A DNA stretch of 64,000 nucleotides from an uncultured Flavobacteriaceae bacterium (GTDB lineage Bacteria; Bacteroidota; Bacteroidia; Flavobacteriales; Flavobacteriaceae): NCBI GenBank assembly GCA_947494565.1, contig CANLVG010000011.1:124001-188000 (forward strand). The letters are read 5' to 3'. Below are positions 45,534 to 53,870 of the stretch, piece after piece. The position numbers and the translations under genes were made by a program. Positions within the stretch are counted from its first letter, which is position 1. Each line of letters begins with the position of its first letter. The notes below the pieces were generated by a model. It saw only the letters and a list, made by a program, of their open reading frames with translations. It was not told the origin of the DNA and searched no databases.

Positions 45534-46763
45534 TTGACAAAATCGAACAAGCTCAAAATATTCAATGATCCAATTTACGGATTTATTACAATTCCAAACA
45601 CCCTAATATTCGACCTGATCGCCCATCCTTATTTTCAGCGGCTACGTCGAATTTCTCAAATGGGGCTGTCGTATTTGGTCTATCCCGGTGCACATCATAC
45701 ACGTTTCCATCACGCTTTAGGAAGCATGCATTTGATGTCACAGGCCATTCAAGTGCTTCGCTTTAAGGGAGTTGATATCACAAAAGAGGAAGAGGAAGGT
45801 CTATTATGCGCCATCTTATTACATGATATCGGTCATGGACCGTTTTCACATGCGATGGAAGAAAGTATCGTCGAAGGTGTGCATCACGAATACATTTCGA
45901 TCCTTTTTATGGAAGATCTCAATGACAGGTTTAACGGAAGTTTAACGGTGGCCTTGAAGATTTTTAAAGGGGCTTACCCAAAAAAGTTTCTAAATCAATT
46001 GATTTCAAGTCAATTGGATATGGATCGCCTCGACTATCTGAAACGGGATAGTTTCTATACCGGTGTTGCCGAGGGAAATATTAACGCCGAACGCCTGATC
46101 AGTATGATGAACGTGGTCAACGGAGAGCTGGTTATGGAAGAGAAGGCTATTTATTCCGTTGAGAAGTTTTTGATGGCCCGACGGTTCATGTATTGGCAAG
46201 TATACCTGCATAAGACGGGCATCGTCGCAGAGCAGTTGTTGATCCGTATTTTAAAACGCGCAAAGAAGCTGTTGGAAGAAGGTGTGCCGTTGGAATGCAG
46301 CCCTGTGTTTTTGTTTTTTATGCAGCATAAGATTACCAAGGACAGTTTTAATTCGAGCGTTTTGGAAAAGTTCGCACAGTTAGATGATACCGATGTCTTA
46401 TCAGCTATTAAACAATGGCAGGATCATCAAGATAGGGTATTGTCACGCCTCTGTCGTATGGTTATCAATAGAACACTTCTAAAGATCAAATTGAAGAAGA
46501 AGCCCATAACCGAGGAAGTTGTTTTAAAGCATAAAGCCAAGTTTAAATCCGTTTATGATCTTTCCGATGAAGAATGTGAATACTTTGTTTTTACCGGAAA
46601 GATTCAAAATCGTGCCTATGACGCCATCAGTCAGAACATCAATATCCTGAAAAAAAACGGAAAGATCATCGATGTAGCCAAGGCTTCCGATCACTTAAAT
46701 CTGAAGGCACTTTCCAAGACCGTGACCAAATATTATATCTGTTACCCCAAAGAATCTGTTTAA
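45534..46763 (+). CDS. HD-domain phosphohydrolase
   Basis: A 409-residue protein that begins with a TTG codon; there is no ATG near, and the conserved [15 protein letters not shown] opening is at the N terminus, so the TTG start is convincing. The HD motifs are [12 protein letters not shown] (55-66) with the metal-binding His, [12 protein letters not shown] (96-106) and [11 protein letters not shown] near 164. The family includes dNTP triphosphohydrolases related to SAMHD1; the length and C-terminal extension fit that group. First gene of the lipid A run, ending 23 bases before lpxD. Confidence 0.85.
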   Translation: MTKSNKLKIFNDPIYGFITIPNTLIFDLIAHPYFQRLRRISQMGLSYLVYPGAHHTRFHHALGSMHLMSQAIQVLRFKGVDITKEEEEGLLCAILLHDIGHGPFSHAMEESIVEGVHHEYISILFMEDLNDRFNGSLTVALKIFKGAYPKKFLNQLISSQLDMDRLDYLKRDSFYTGVAEGNINAERLISMMNVVNGELVMEEKAIYSVEKFLMARRFMYWQVYLHKTGIVAEQLLIRILKRAKKLLEEGVPLECSPVFLFFMQHKITKDSFNSSVLEKFAQLDDTDVLSAIKQWQDHQDRVLSRLCRMVINRTLLKIKLKKKPITEEVVLKHKAKFKSVYDLSDEECEYFVFTGKIQNRAYDAISQNINILKKNGKIIDVAKASDHLNLKALSKTVTKYYICYPKESV

Positions 46764-46786
46764 CTATTTTTCTTACTTTTGTGTTC

Positions 46787-47821
46787 ATGATTTTCACAGC
46801 AGGTCAGATTGCCGGTCTTTTAGAGGGTGAAGTAGATGGAAACCCCGAGATTGCCGTCCACAAAGTAGCCAAAATAGAAGAAGGCGAAACGGGATCTTTG
46901 ACCTTCTTGGCCAATCCGAAATACACTCCTTACATATATACCACCCGCGCATCGATTACCATTGTCAACAAAGATTTTGTTCCTGAGCAAGAATTGGTCA
47001 CTACCTTGATCAAGGTAGATGACGCTTACGAATCGTTTTCCAAACTACTGGAATACTACGATAAGGTCAAAAGCGCAAAGGTCGGTGTTGAACATCCCAG
47101 TTATTTATCTGAAAGTGCCACACATGGAGACAACCTATATATGGGCGCGTTCTCTTATGTCGGCGAAAATGTTGTGATGGGCAATGGGGTGAAAATATAC
47201 CCGAATGCCTATGTGGGAGAGAATGTAAAATTAGGCGATAATGTGACCTTGTTTTCTGGTGCCAAAGTGTATTCGGACACTATTGTGGGCAATAACTGTG
47301 TCATACACAGTGGGGCTATAGTAGGTTCGGATGGTTTTGGTTTTGCACCGGATAAAAACGGCATCTTCAATAAGATACCGCAAACCGGAAATGTCATTCT
47401 TGAAGACGATGTTGATGTCGGCGCAGGTACCACTATTGATAGGGCCACCTTAGGTTCTACGATCTTGAGGAAAGGCGTGAAATTGGACAATCAAATTCAG
47501 ATTGCACATAATGTGGAGATAGGCGAACATACCGTGATTGCTGCACAGACAGGTATTGCGGGATCGGCGAAAATCGGAAAGCGCTGTTTGATTGGCGGAC
47601 AAGTGGGTATCGTTGGGCATATTGTCATTGGTGACGATGTAAGGATACAGGCACAATCCGGCATCGGAAGGAACATTAAGGATGGGGAAATTCTTCAAGG
47701 ATCTCCCGCATTGGCCTATGGCGATTATAATAAGTCTTATGTGCACTTTAAAAACTTGCCGAAAATTGTAAATCGAATTAACGAACTGGACAAAAAGTAC
47801 ACTCTTGATAATAACGAATAA
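46787..47821 (+). CDS. lpxD: UDP-3-O-acylglucosamine N-acyltransferase
   Basis: A 344-residue trimeric enzyme of lipid A synthesis that adds the second 3-hydroxyacyl chain. The N-terminal uridine-binding domain ([30 protein letters not shown]) precedes a left-handed beta-helix of hexapeptide repeats (about 105-310). The catalytic His lies in [11 protein letters not shown] use ATG 46787; a GTG at 46781 adds two residues. A TACTTTTG box (46774-46781) lies 6 bases before the start and could be a promoter for a near-leaderless transcript. The end overlaps lpxC. Confidence 0.93.
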   Translation: MIFTAGQIAGLLEGEVDGNPEIAVHKVAKIEEGETGSLTFLANPKYTPYIYTTRASITIVNKDFVPEQELVTTLIKVDDAYESFSKLLEYYDKVKSAKVGVEHPSYLSESATHGDNLYMGAFSYVGENVVMGNGVKIYPNAYVGENVKLGDNVTLFSGAKVYSDTIVGNNCVIHSGAIVGSDGFGFAPDKNGIFNKIPQTGNVILEDDVDVGAGTTIDRATLGSTILRKGVKLDNQIQIAHNVEIGEHTVIAAQTGIAGSAKIGKRCLIGGQVGIVGHIVIGDDVRIQAQSGIGRNIKDGEILQGSPALAYGDYNKSYVHFKNLPKIVNRINELDKKYTLDNNE

Positions 47822-49211
47822 CAAACAAAGAACAATTGCGAAGGAGGTTATCCTAAAAGGAGTAGGGCTCCATACCGGAGAGGATGTGACGATGAAATTC
47901 GTTCCCGCACCCGAAAACCACGGATATGCCTTCAAACGTATCGACCTCGAGGGGCAACCCGTCATCGAGGCGGATGCCAATTACGTGGTGAACACGCAAC
48001 GAGGAACCAATCTCGAGAAAAATGGGGTCAAGATACAGACTTCCGAACACGTGCTGGCTGCCTTGGTCGGTATGGAAATCGATAATGTGCTTATCGAGCT
48101 CGATGCTCCTGAACCGCCGATTATGGACGGCTCTTCCAAATACTTTGTGGAGGCGCTTGAAATTGTTGGGGTAGAAGAACAAGAAGCCGAACGTGAAGAA
48201 TATGTGGTGAAGGATGTGATTTCCTATAAGGATGAAACTACCGGTAGTGATATCACCATCATACCGGCAGATACCTACCAAGTGACCACCATGGTCGACT
48301 TTGGCACAAAGGTATTGGGCACCCAAAATGCCACTTTGGAAAAATTGTCCGATTTTAAAACGGAAATTGCCGATGCCCGTACCTTCAGCTTTCTGCATGA
48401 ATTGGAAGCCTTGCTCGAAAATGGTCTGATCAAAGGGGGAGACTTGAACAATGCCATTGTATATGTCGACAAGGAGATTTCCGAAGAGACAATGAAGAAG
48501 CTTGAAAAAGCCTTCAACAAAAAGAAGTTATCGGTAAAACCGAACGGCATTCTCGACAACCTTACCCTACACCAACCTAATGAGGCCGCACGCCATAAAT
48601 TGTTGGACGTCATAGGTGATTTGGCTTTGGCCGGAACACGTATCAGAGGTAAGGTCATTGCGAACAAGCCGGGCCACTTTGTCAATACACAGTTTGCAAA
48701 GAAGTTGTCCAAAATTATTAAAACGGAGAGAAGGAACAATATCCCGGTCGTCGATTTCAATAAGCCGCCATTGATGGATGTGACAAAAATCATGGACATG
48801 TTGCCTCATCGCCCTCCTTTTCTGCTCGTAGATCAAATATTAGAGCTTTCCGATACACATGTTATCGGCCTTAAAAATGTAACCATGAACGAGCCCTTTT
48901 TCGTGGGGCACTTTCCCGGGGCACCCGTAATGCCAGGTGTTTTGCAGTTGGAGGCGATGGCACAAACGGGAGGTATTCTCGTATTGACCACCGTGCCGGA
49001 CCCTGAGAACTACCTTACCTATCTTTTGAAGATCGATAATGTGCGGTATAAGCAGCAAGTCGTTCCGGGGGATACACTAATTTTCAAATTGGACTTGATG
49101 CAACCGATTCGACGCGGACTCTGTCAAATGCACGCGAAAGCCTATACGAACGGAAAACTTGCCTCCGAGGCTGAAATTATGGCGCAGATAATCAAAGTAA
49201 AAGGGAACTAA
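47805..49211 (+). CDS. lpxC-fabZ: Fused UDP-3-O-acyl-N-acetylglucosamine deacetylase / 3-hydroxyacyl-ACP dehydratase
   Basis: A 468-residue bifunctional protein with a TTG start that overlaps the last 17 bases of lpxD, suggesting translational coupling. Residues 1-305 are LpxC, the zinc deacetylase that commits to lipid [23 protein letters not shown] and [15 protein letters not shown] carry zinc ligands and catalytic residues. Residues about 320-468 are Fab[15 protein letters not shown], the catalytic His in [20 protein letters not shown]. This fusion is typical of Bacteroidota and puts two competing uses of 3-hydroxyacyl-ACP on one chain. Confidence 0.95.
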   Translation: MIITNNKQRTIAKEVILKGVGLHTGEDVTMKFVPAPENHGYAFKRIDLEGQPVIEADANYVVNTQRGTNLEKNGVKIQTSEHVLAALVGMEIDNVLIELDAPEPPIMDGSSKYFVEALEIVGVEEQEAEREEYVVKDVISYKDETTGSDITIIPADTYQVTTMVDFGTKVLGTQNATLEKLSDFKTEIADARTFSFLHELEALLENGLIKGGDLNNAIVYVDKEISEETMKKLEKAFNKKKLSVKPNGILDNLTLHQPNEAARHKLLDVIGDLALAGTRIRGKVIANKPGHFVNTQFAKKLSKIIKTERRNNIPVVDFNKPPLMDVTKIMDMLPHRPPFLLVDQILELSDTHVIGLKNVTMNEPFFVGHFPGAPVMPGVLQLEAMAQTGGILVLTTVPDPENYLTYLLKIDNVRYKQQVVPGDTLIFKLDLMQPIRRGLCQMHAKAYTNGKLASEAEIMAQIIKVKGN

Positions 49212-49212
49212 A

Positions 49213-49998
49213 ATGAATCAACCTCTTGCCTATATTCACCCCGGCGCCAAAATCGCAAAGAACGTCGTGGTAGAACCCTTTACGACCATACATAATAACG
49301 TGACCATTGGTGACGGTACCTGGATAGGGTCAAACGTAACCATAATGGAAGGTGCGCGAATCGGTAAAAATTGCAATATCTTTCCCGGTGCTGTTATTTC
49401 GGCTCCTCCCCAAGATTTAAAATATCAAGGAGAAGAGACTACCGTGCGCATAGGCAACGGTACTACAATTCGAGAATGTGCTACCATACATAAAGGCACC
49501 TCCGACCGAAATAAGACCGTAATCGGTAAAAACTGTCTGATAATGGCCTATTGCCATGTCGCACACGATTGTCTAGTAGGTGATAACTGTATTTTCTCAA
49601 ACAATTCTACCTTGGCCGGTCATGTGACCATCGGAGACAATGTAATCTTGGCAGGTTTGGTTGCAGTACATCAATTTGTTTCGGTAGGACAACACGCCTT
49701 CGTCACCGGAGGTTCCTTGGTCAGAAAGGATGTTCCGCCCTTTGTAAAAGCGGCTCGAGAACCGCTGTCCTACGTTGGAATCAATTCGGTAGGATTGCGC
49801 CGTCGTGGTTTCGAATCCGATAAAATACGGGAAATCCAAAACATCTACCGCATACTATATCAAAAGAACTATAACAATACTCAAGCCGTGCAGATTATCG
49901 AGGCTGAAATGGAGGCCACTCCCGAACGGGATGAAATCTTGCAGTTTATTAGAGATTCGCAACGGGGAATCATGAAAGGATATTTCAGTACCAATTAA
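49213..49998 (+). CDS. lpxA: UDP-N-acetylglucosamine acyltransferase
   Basis: A 261-residue homotrimeric left-handed beta-helix enzyme, first step of lipid A synthesis. Hexapeptide repeats run from residue 7 to about 180; the catalytic His lies in MAYCHVAHDCLVGDN, and the C-terminal helical region begins near LRRRGFESDKIREIQNIYR. One base separates its ATG from the lpxC-fabZ stop. Together with lpxD and lpxC-fabZ it completes the acylation core, lpxB and later genes being elsewhere. Confidence 0.95.
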   Translation: MNQPLAYIHPGAKIAKNVVVEPFTTIHNNVTIGDGTWIGSNVTIMEGARIGKNCNIFPGAVISAPPQDLKYQGEETTVRIGNGTTIRECATIHKGTSDRNKTVIGKNCLIMAYCHVAHDCLVGDNCIFSNNSTLAGHVTIGDNVILAGLVAVHQFVSVGQHAFVTGGSLVRKDVPPFVKAAREPLSYVGINSVGLRRRGFESDKIREIQNIYRILYQKNYNNTQAVQIIEAEMEATPERDEILQFIRDSQRGIMKGYFSTN

Positions 49999-50007
49999 AA
50001 ACCATAT

Positions 50008-50574
50008 ATGGCATCAACATCTGATATTAGAAAAGGATTGTGCATCAAGTACAATAACGATATTTTTAAAATCATCGAGTTTTTACACGTAAAACCCGGC
50101 AAGGGGCCGGCTTTCGTGCGAACCAAGTTAAAAAGTGTGACCACGGGAAAGGTGATCGACAATACCTTCTCCGCAGGACATAAGATAGAAGATGTGAGAG
50201 TCGAAACGCGATCGTATCAATACCTTTATGCCGAAGGGGAGACGTATCACTTTATGAACACTGACGACTATAATCAAATATCATTGCAAGAAAGTAGTCT
50301 TGATGCTCCTGGTTTGTTGAAAGAAGGGGAAATCGTTAAGATCATGTTCAATACCGAAGACAGTATGCCACTTTCTGTAGACATGCCTGCAAGTGTTATC
50401 TTGGAAGTTACGTATACCGAACCAGGTGTAAAAGGGAATACGGCCACTAATGCCACAAAACCTGCGAAGGTAGAGACCGGTGCCGAGGTCAATGTTCCGC
50501 TTTTTATCAACGAAGGGGATAAGATTAAAGTCGATACCGAAAAAGGGGCCTATATGGAAAGGGTGAAGGAATAA
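50008..50574 (+). CDS. efp: Elongation factor P
   Basis: A 188-residue three-domain translation factor that relieves stalling at polyproline. The KOW-like N domain has the tip loop VKPGKGPAFVRTK with Lys32 at the position that is modified in many bacteria. The C-terminal signature is GAEVNVPLFINEGDKIKVDT. It follows lpxA by 9 bases, so it is in the lipid A transcription unit, an arrangement seen in other Bacteroidota. No modification enzyme gene is visible here. Confidence 0.96.
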   Translation: MASTSDIRKGLCIKYNNDIFKIIEFLHVKPGKGPAFVRTKLKSVTTGKVIDNTFSAGHKIEDVRVETRSYQYLYAEGETYHFMNTDDYNQISLQESSLDAPGLLKEGEIVKIMFNTEDSMPLSVDMPASVILEVTYTEPGVKGNTATNATKPAKVETGAEVNVPLFINEGDKIKVDTEKGAYMERVKE

Positions 50575-50645
50575 GGCTTGATTACAAGTCGATTCTTTCC
50601 AAACCTTTTGTAATTTCCCGTTCACAAGTACTTAAATAAGAACAG

Positions 50646-51578
50646 TTGAGATTTCCAACACCCCATACACTTCAGCAAATCACTACACTAATCGATTGTG
50701 AATCGGTCGGACCTTCGGATTTTCCAGTATTGGGAATGAACGAGATCCATGTAGTTCGCGAAGGTGAGATCGTGTTCGTAGATCATCCTAAGTATTATGA
50801 CAAGGCGCTAGAAAGTAGGGCTTCAGTGATTCTGATCAATAAACGCGTGGATTGCCCTGAAGGAAAAGCGCTATTGATTTCTGATGACCCCTTTAGGGAC
50901 TTCAATAAGCTAACCGATTTTTTTAAACCCTTTGAGCAATCTACCAGCTTAATTTCAACTTCAGCAAAAATAGGTCAAAATACTGTAATTCAGCCAAATA
51001 CGTTTATTGGAAACAATGTAGTGATTGGTAATAACTGTATTGTACATTCGAATGTTTCCATCTATGACAATTGCATCATAGGCGACCATGTCATCATTCA
51101 TGCCGGTACCACCTTAGGATCGGATGCCTTTTACTTTAAAAATAGACCAGAGGGTTTCGATAAGTTAAAATCCGGAGGAAATGTAGTCATCAAGAATCAT
51201 GTAGAAATCGGATCTGGGTGTACTATTGATAAAGGCGTTACCGGAAGTACGACCATCGAAGAAGGAACAAAATTGGATAACCAGGTACAGGTGGGCCATG
51301 ATACGGTCATCGGTAAGAAATGTTTGATCGCCGCCCAGTGCGGTATAGCGGGTTGCGTTATTGTCGAAGATGAGGTTACGTTGTGGGGTCAGGTCGGTGT
51401 GACCAGTGCTATAACAATAGGTAAGAAAGCAATCGTATTGGCGCAGACCGGTATTTCGAAATCCATTGAAGGTGGAAAGACCTACTTTGGAAGTCCAGTG
51501 GAAGAAGCAAGAAGAAAACTGAAGCAATTGGCCGATGTGAAGAAGATTCCCTTGATCCTAAAAAAATTAGAAGAATAA
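50646..51578 (+). CDS. Second LpxD-like hexapeptide acyltransferase
   Basis: A 310-residue protein starting with TTG (no nearby ATG; the start MRFPTPHTLQQI fits relatives). It shares the LpxD layout: N-terminal domain with LGMNEIHVVREGEIVFVDHPKYYDKAL, then hexapeptide repeats (about 100-285). The His at the catalytic position is kept in VQVGHDTVIG, and GTTLGSDAFYFK matches the LpxD GSDGFGF loop. It is shorter than the LpxD at 46787 and lacks its C-terminal helix. Could act on another UDP-sugar or with another acyl chain. Confidence 0.85.
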   Translation: MRFPTPHTLQQITTLIDCESVGPSDFPVLGMNEIHVVREGEIVFVDHPKYYDKALESRASVILINKRVDCPEGKALLISDDPFRDFNKLTDFFKPFEQSTSLISTSAKIGQNTVIQPNTFIGNNVVIGNNCIVHSNVSIYDNCIIGDHVIIHAGTTLGSDAFYFKNRPEGFDKLKSGGNVVIKNHVEIGSGCTIDKGVTGSTTIEEGTKLDNQVQVGHDTVIGKKCLIAAQCGIAGCVIVEDEVTLWGQVGVTSAITIGKKAIVLAQTGISKSIEGGKTYFGSPVEEARRKLKQLADVKKIPLILKKLEE

Positions 51579-51616
51579 TATGCGCTAGAATGCTTTAGAT
51601 TTCACGGGCAAACCTA

Positions 51617-51624
51617 TATTTTTG
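51617..51624 (+). promoter_or_regulatory. Candidate -7 promoter element of sucD
   Basis: TATTTTTG is an exact match, ending 27 bases before the ATG. A weak TTTAG lies about 20 bases upstream in place of TTTG. Confidence 0.45.
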
Positions 51625-51651
51625 TGCAGCTTTAAATAAATATAAAAGAAC

Positions 51652-52524
51652 ATGAGTGTCTTAGTAAACAAGGATTCCAAAATAATAGTACAGGGTTTTA
51701 CCGGTAGTGAAGGTACCTTCCATGCCGAACAAATGATTGAATACGGTACCAATGTAGTCGGTGGTGTGACTCCTGGAAAAGGTGGTCAAGAGCATTTAGG
51801 GAGACCCGTTTTCAATACGGTCGAAGAGGCGGTTGCCGAAGTAGGTGCCGATACCACTATTATTTTTGTACCCCCTGCCTTCGCAGCAGATGCCATTATG
51901 GAAGCGGCCGATGCTGGAATCAAGGTGATTATTACGATTACCGAGGGTATTCCCGTTGCCGATATGGTAAAGGCCTCTAATTATATAAAGCACAGGAACT
52001 GTAGACTTGTCGGTCCTAACTGTCCTGGGGTGATTACCCCTGAAGAGGCAAAAGTAGGGATCATGCCAGGTTTCGTTTTCAAGAAAGGGAACGTAGGAAT
52101 CGTTTCCAAATCAGGTACGCTTACCTATGAGGCGGCTGATCAAGTGGTACGCCAAGGTTTGGGTATTACTACGGCCATCGGTATTGGTGGAGATCCCATT
52201 ATAGGCACCACGACCAAAGAAGCGGTCGAATTATTGATTAATGACGAAGACACTGACTGTGTGGTAATGATTGGTGAAATAGGAGGTCAGTTGGAAGCAG
52301 ACGCGGCAAAATGGTATAAGGAAAGTGGAAGCAAAAAACCGGTAGTTGGTTTTATCGCTGGGGAAACCGCTCCTGCCGGAAGAACCATGGGCCATGCAGG
52401 TGCTATTGTAGGCGGTAGTGATGATACAGCGCAGGCAAAGAAAAGAATTATGCGAGAGCATGGTATTTACGTAGTGGATTCTCCGGCGGAAATCGGAAAA
52501 AAGGTGAAAGAAGTCTTAGGATAG
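51652..52524 (+). CDS. sucD: Succinate-CoA ligase subunit alpha
   Basis: A 290-residue TCA-cycle subunit that binds CoA and carries the phosphohistidine. CoA-binding block [22 protein letters not shown] near the N terminus, [10 protein letters not shown] near 120, and the active-site His in [19 protein letters not shown] near 245. The beta subunit gene (sucC) is not in the window, so the two subunits are split on the chromosome, as in other flavobacteria. A terminator follows. Confidence 0.96.
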   Translation: MSVLVNKDSKIIVQGFTGSEGTFHAEQMIEYGTNVVGGVTPGKGGQEHLGRPVFNTVEEAVAEVGADTTIIFVPPAFAADAIMEAADAGIKVIITITEGIPVADMVKASNYIKHRNCRLVGPNCPGVITPEEAKVGIMPGFVFKKGNVGIVSKSGTLTYEAADQVVRQGLGITTAIGIGGDPIIGTTTKEAVELLINDEDTDCVVMIGEIGGQLEADAAKWYKESGSKKPVVGFIAGETAPAGRTMGHAGAIVGGSDDTAQAKKRIMREHGIYVVDSPAEIGKKVKEVLG

Positions 52525-52551
52525 AAACTGCCGTACCAAAGCATTTACAAC

Positions 52552-52594
52552 ATCCTGTTTAGACTGAGCTATAATCGGTTAGACAGGATTTTTT
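52552..52594 (+). terminator. Terminator after sucD
   Basis: ATCCTGTTTAG (52552-52562) pairs with TTAGACAGGAT (52579-52589) with wobble pairs, around a 16-base loop, followed by a run of T. Confidence 0.7.
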
Positions 52595-52650
52595 AATCGT
52601 CTCATAAAACAGGTTCACAGGTTGATTATAAACGATTTACAGCTATATCA

Positions 52651-53397
52651 ATGAAACTATTAGAAGGGAAAAACGTAATTATCACAGGAGCTAGTAGAGG
52701 TATTGGAAAGGGAATTGCCGAAACGTTCGCCGAACATGGAGCGAATGTTGCCTTTACCTATAGTTCGAGTGAGGGCCCCGCCCTACAATTAGAAGAAGAG
52801 CTTAAGGCCAAGGGAGTTAATGCCAAGGCCTACAAAAGTAATGCAGCGAGTTTTACCGAATCAGCGGACTTGGTGTCCAAAGTATTGGAAGACTTTGGGG
52901 GTATTGATGTGTTGATCAATAATGCAGGGATCACGAAAGATAACCTGCTGATGCGAATGGCCGAAGAGGATTTCGATACCGTAATCGAAATCAATTTGAA
53001 ATCGGTGTTCAATATGACCAAAGCGGTACAACGTACGTTGCTGAAACAGCGTAAAGGTTCCATAATCAATATGAGCAGTGTCGTTGGGGTCAAAGGTAAC
53101 GCTGGTCAGACCAACTATGCGGCCTCAAAGGCCGGAATGATCGGTTTTACTAAATCGGTCGCCCTGGAGTTGGGGTCGCGTAACATTCGTTGTAACGCCA
53201 TAGCCCCAGGTTTCATTGAGACTGAGATGACCGCAAAGCTTGACGAAAAAGTAGTTCAAGGCTGGCGGGAAGGAATTCCGTTGAAACGTGGCGGAACCAC
53301 CGAGGATATTGCCAATGCCTGCTTGTTTTTAGCTTCAGACCTATCGGCTTATGTTACAGGTCAGGTGCTGAATGTTGATGGCGGAATGTTGACGTAA
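52651..53397 (+). CDS. fabG: 3-oxoacyl-[acyl-carrier-protein] reductase
   Basis: A 248-residue short-chain dehydrogenase of fatty acid synthesis. NAD(P) site TGASRGIGKGIAE (13-25), NNAG near 89, catalytic Ser in NMSSVVGVKGN and YAASK with Tyr and Lys. The VTGQVLNVDGGM C terminus is typical of FabG. It sits close to the lipid A and fatty-acid genes but after a terminator, so it has its own promoter. Confidence 0.92.
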   Translation: MKLLEGKNVIITGASRGIGKGIAETFAEHGANVAFTYSSSEGPALQLEEELKAKGVNAKAYKSNAASFTESADLVSKVLEDFGGIDVLINNAGITKDNLLMRMAEEDFDTVIEINLKSVFNMTKAVQRTLLKQRKGSIINMSSVVGVKGNAGQTNYAASKAGMIGFTKSVALELGSRNIRCNAIAPGFIETEMTAKLDEKVVQGWREGIPLKRGGTTEDIANACLFLASDLSAYVTGQVLNVDGGMLT

Positions 53398-53420
53398 CGT
53401 TTTACTTTAAAGGATATCGG

Positions 53421-53735
53421 ATGATTTATGTAACCACAGCGACAATTGCCGGAAAAGAGATCAGCGAGTCTCTCGGTACGGTTAGAGGCAGTACGGTACG
53501 TGCGAGAAACATAGGTCGTGATATCTTTGCAGGTCTCAAAAATATCGTTGGTGGTGAAATCTCCGAGTATACGAAGCTATTGGCACAGGCCCGTGAACAG
53601 GCCATAAAACGGATGTTGGACGATGCCGAGCGTATCGGTGCCCATGCCGTGGTAAACGTGAGGTTCAATACCTCACAGGTAATGCAGGGTGCGGCGGAAA
53701 TGCTGGCCTACGGAACGGCGGTCAAATTGAAATAG
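53421..53735 (+). CDS. YbjQ family protein
   Basis: A 104-residue protein of the YbjQ/DUF74 (heavy-metal-binding domain) family. The pattern IAGKEISESLGTVRGSTVRARNIGRD, followed by GGEISEYTKLLAQAREQAIKRM and GAHAVVNVRFNTSQV, matches well. YbjQ proteins form pentameric rings; the function is unclear. It starts 23 bases after fabG and 33 bases before a 33-residue membrane peptide gene. Confidence 0.88.
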   Translation: MIYVTTATIAGKEISESLGTVRGSTVRARNIGRDIFAGLKNIVGGEISEYTKLLAQAREQAIKRMLDDAERIGAHAVVNVRFNTSQVMQGAAEMLAYGTAVKLK

Positions 53736-53768
53736 CCCCAGCTGATGAAGTAGGTACCTTTACTTCCG

Positions 53769-53870
53769 ATGCTCTTGATATACGGAGGCCTTTTTGGGGT
53801 GCTGATTTACCTTGTGATACGTAGGATCGAGGAGAAAGGGAAAGAGGATTTTGAGAAGCGAGATAACTAA
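53769..53870 (+). CDS. 33-residue single-pass membrane peptide (putative)
   Basis: An ATG-TAA frame whose stop touches the ATG of the next gene (53871). The product has one hydrophobic segment (LLIYGGLFGVLIYLVI), then a charged tail (RRIEEKGKEDFEKRDN). An in-frame stop lies upstream, so no longer form exists. The direct abutment to the VWA gene and the membrane-then-charged pattern favour a real gene. No family recognised. Confidence 0.55.
   Translation: MLLIYGGLFGVLIYLVIRRIEEKGKEDFEKRDN

Noticed and set aside
47450-47980. 176-codon frame on - across the lpxD/lpxC junction
   Set aside because: Antisense to two clear lipid A genes with intact active-site motifs; no domain.
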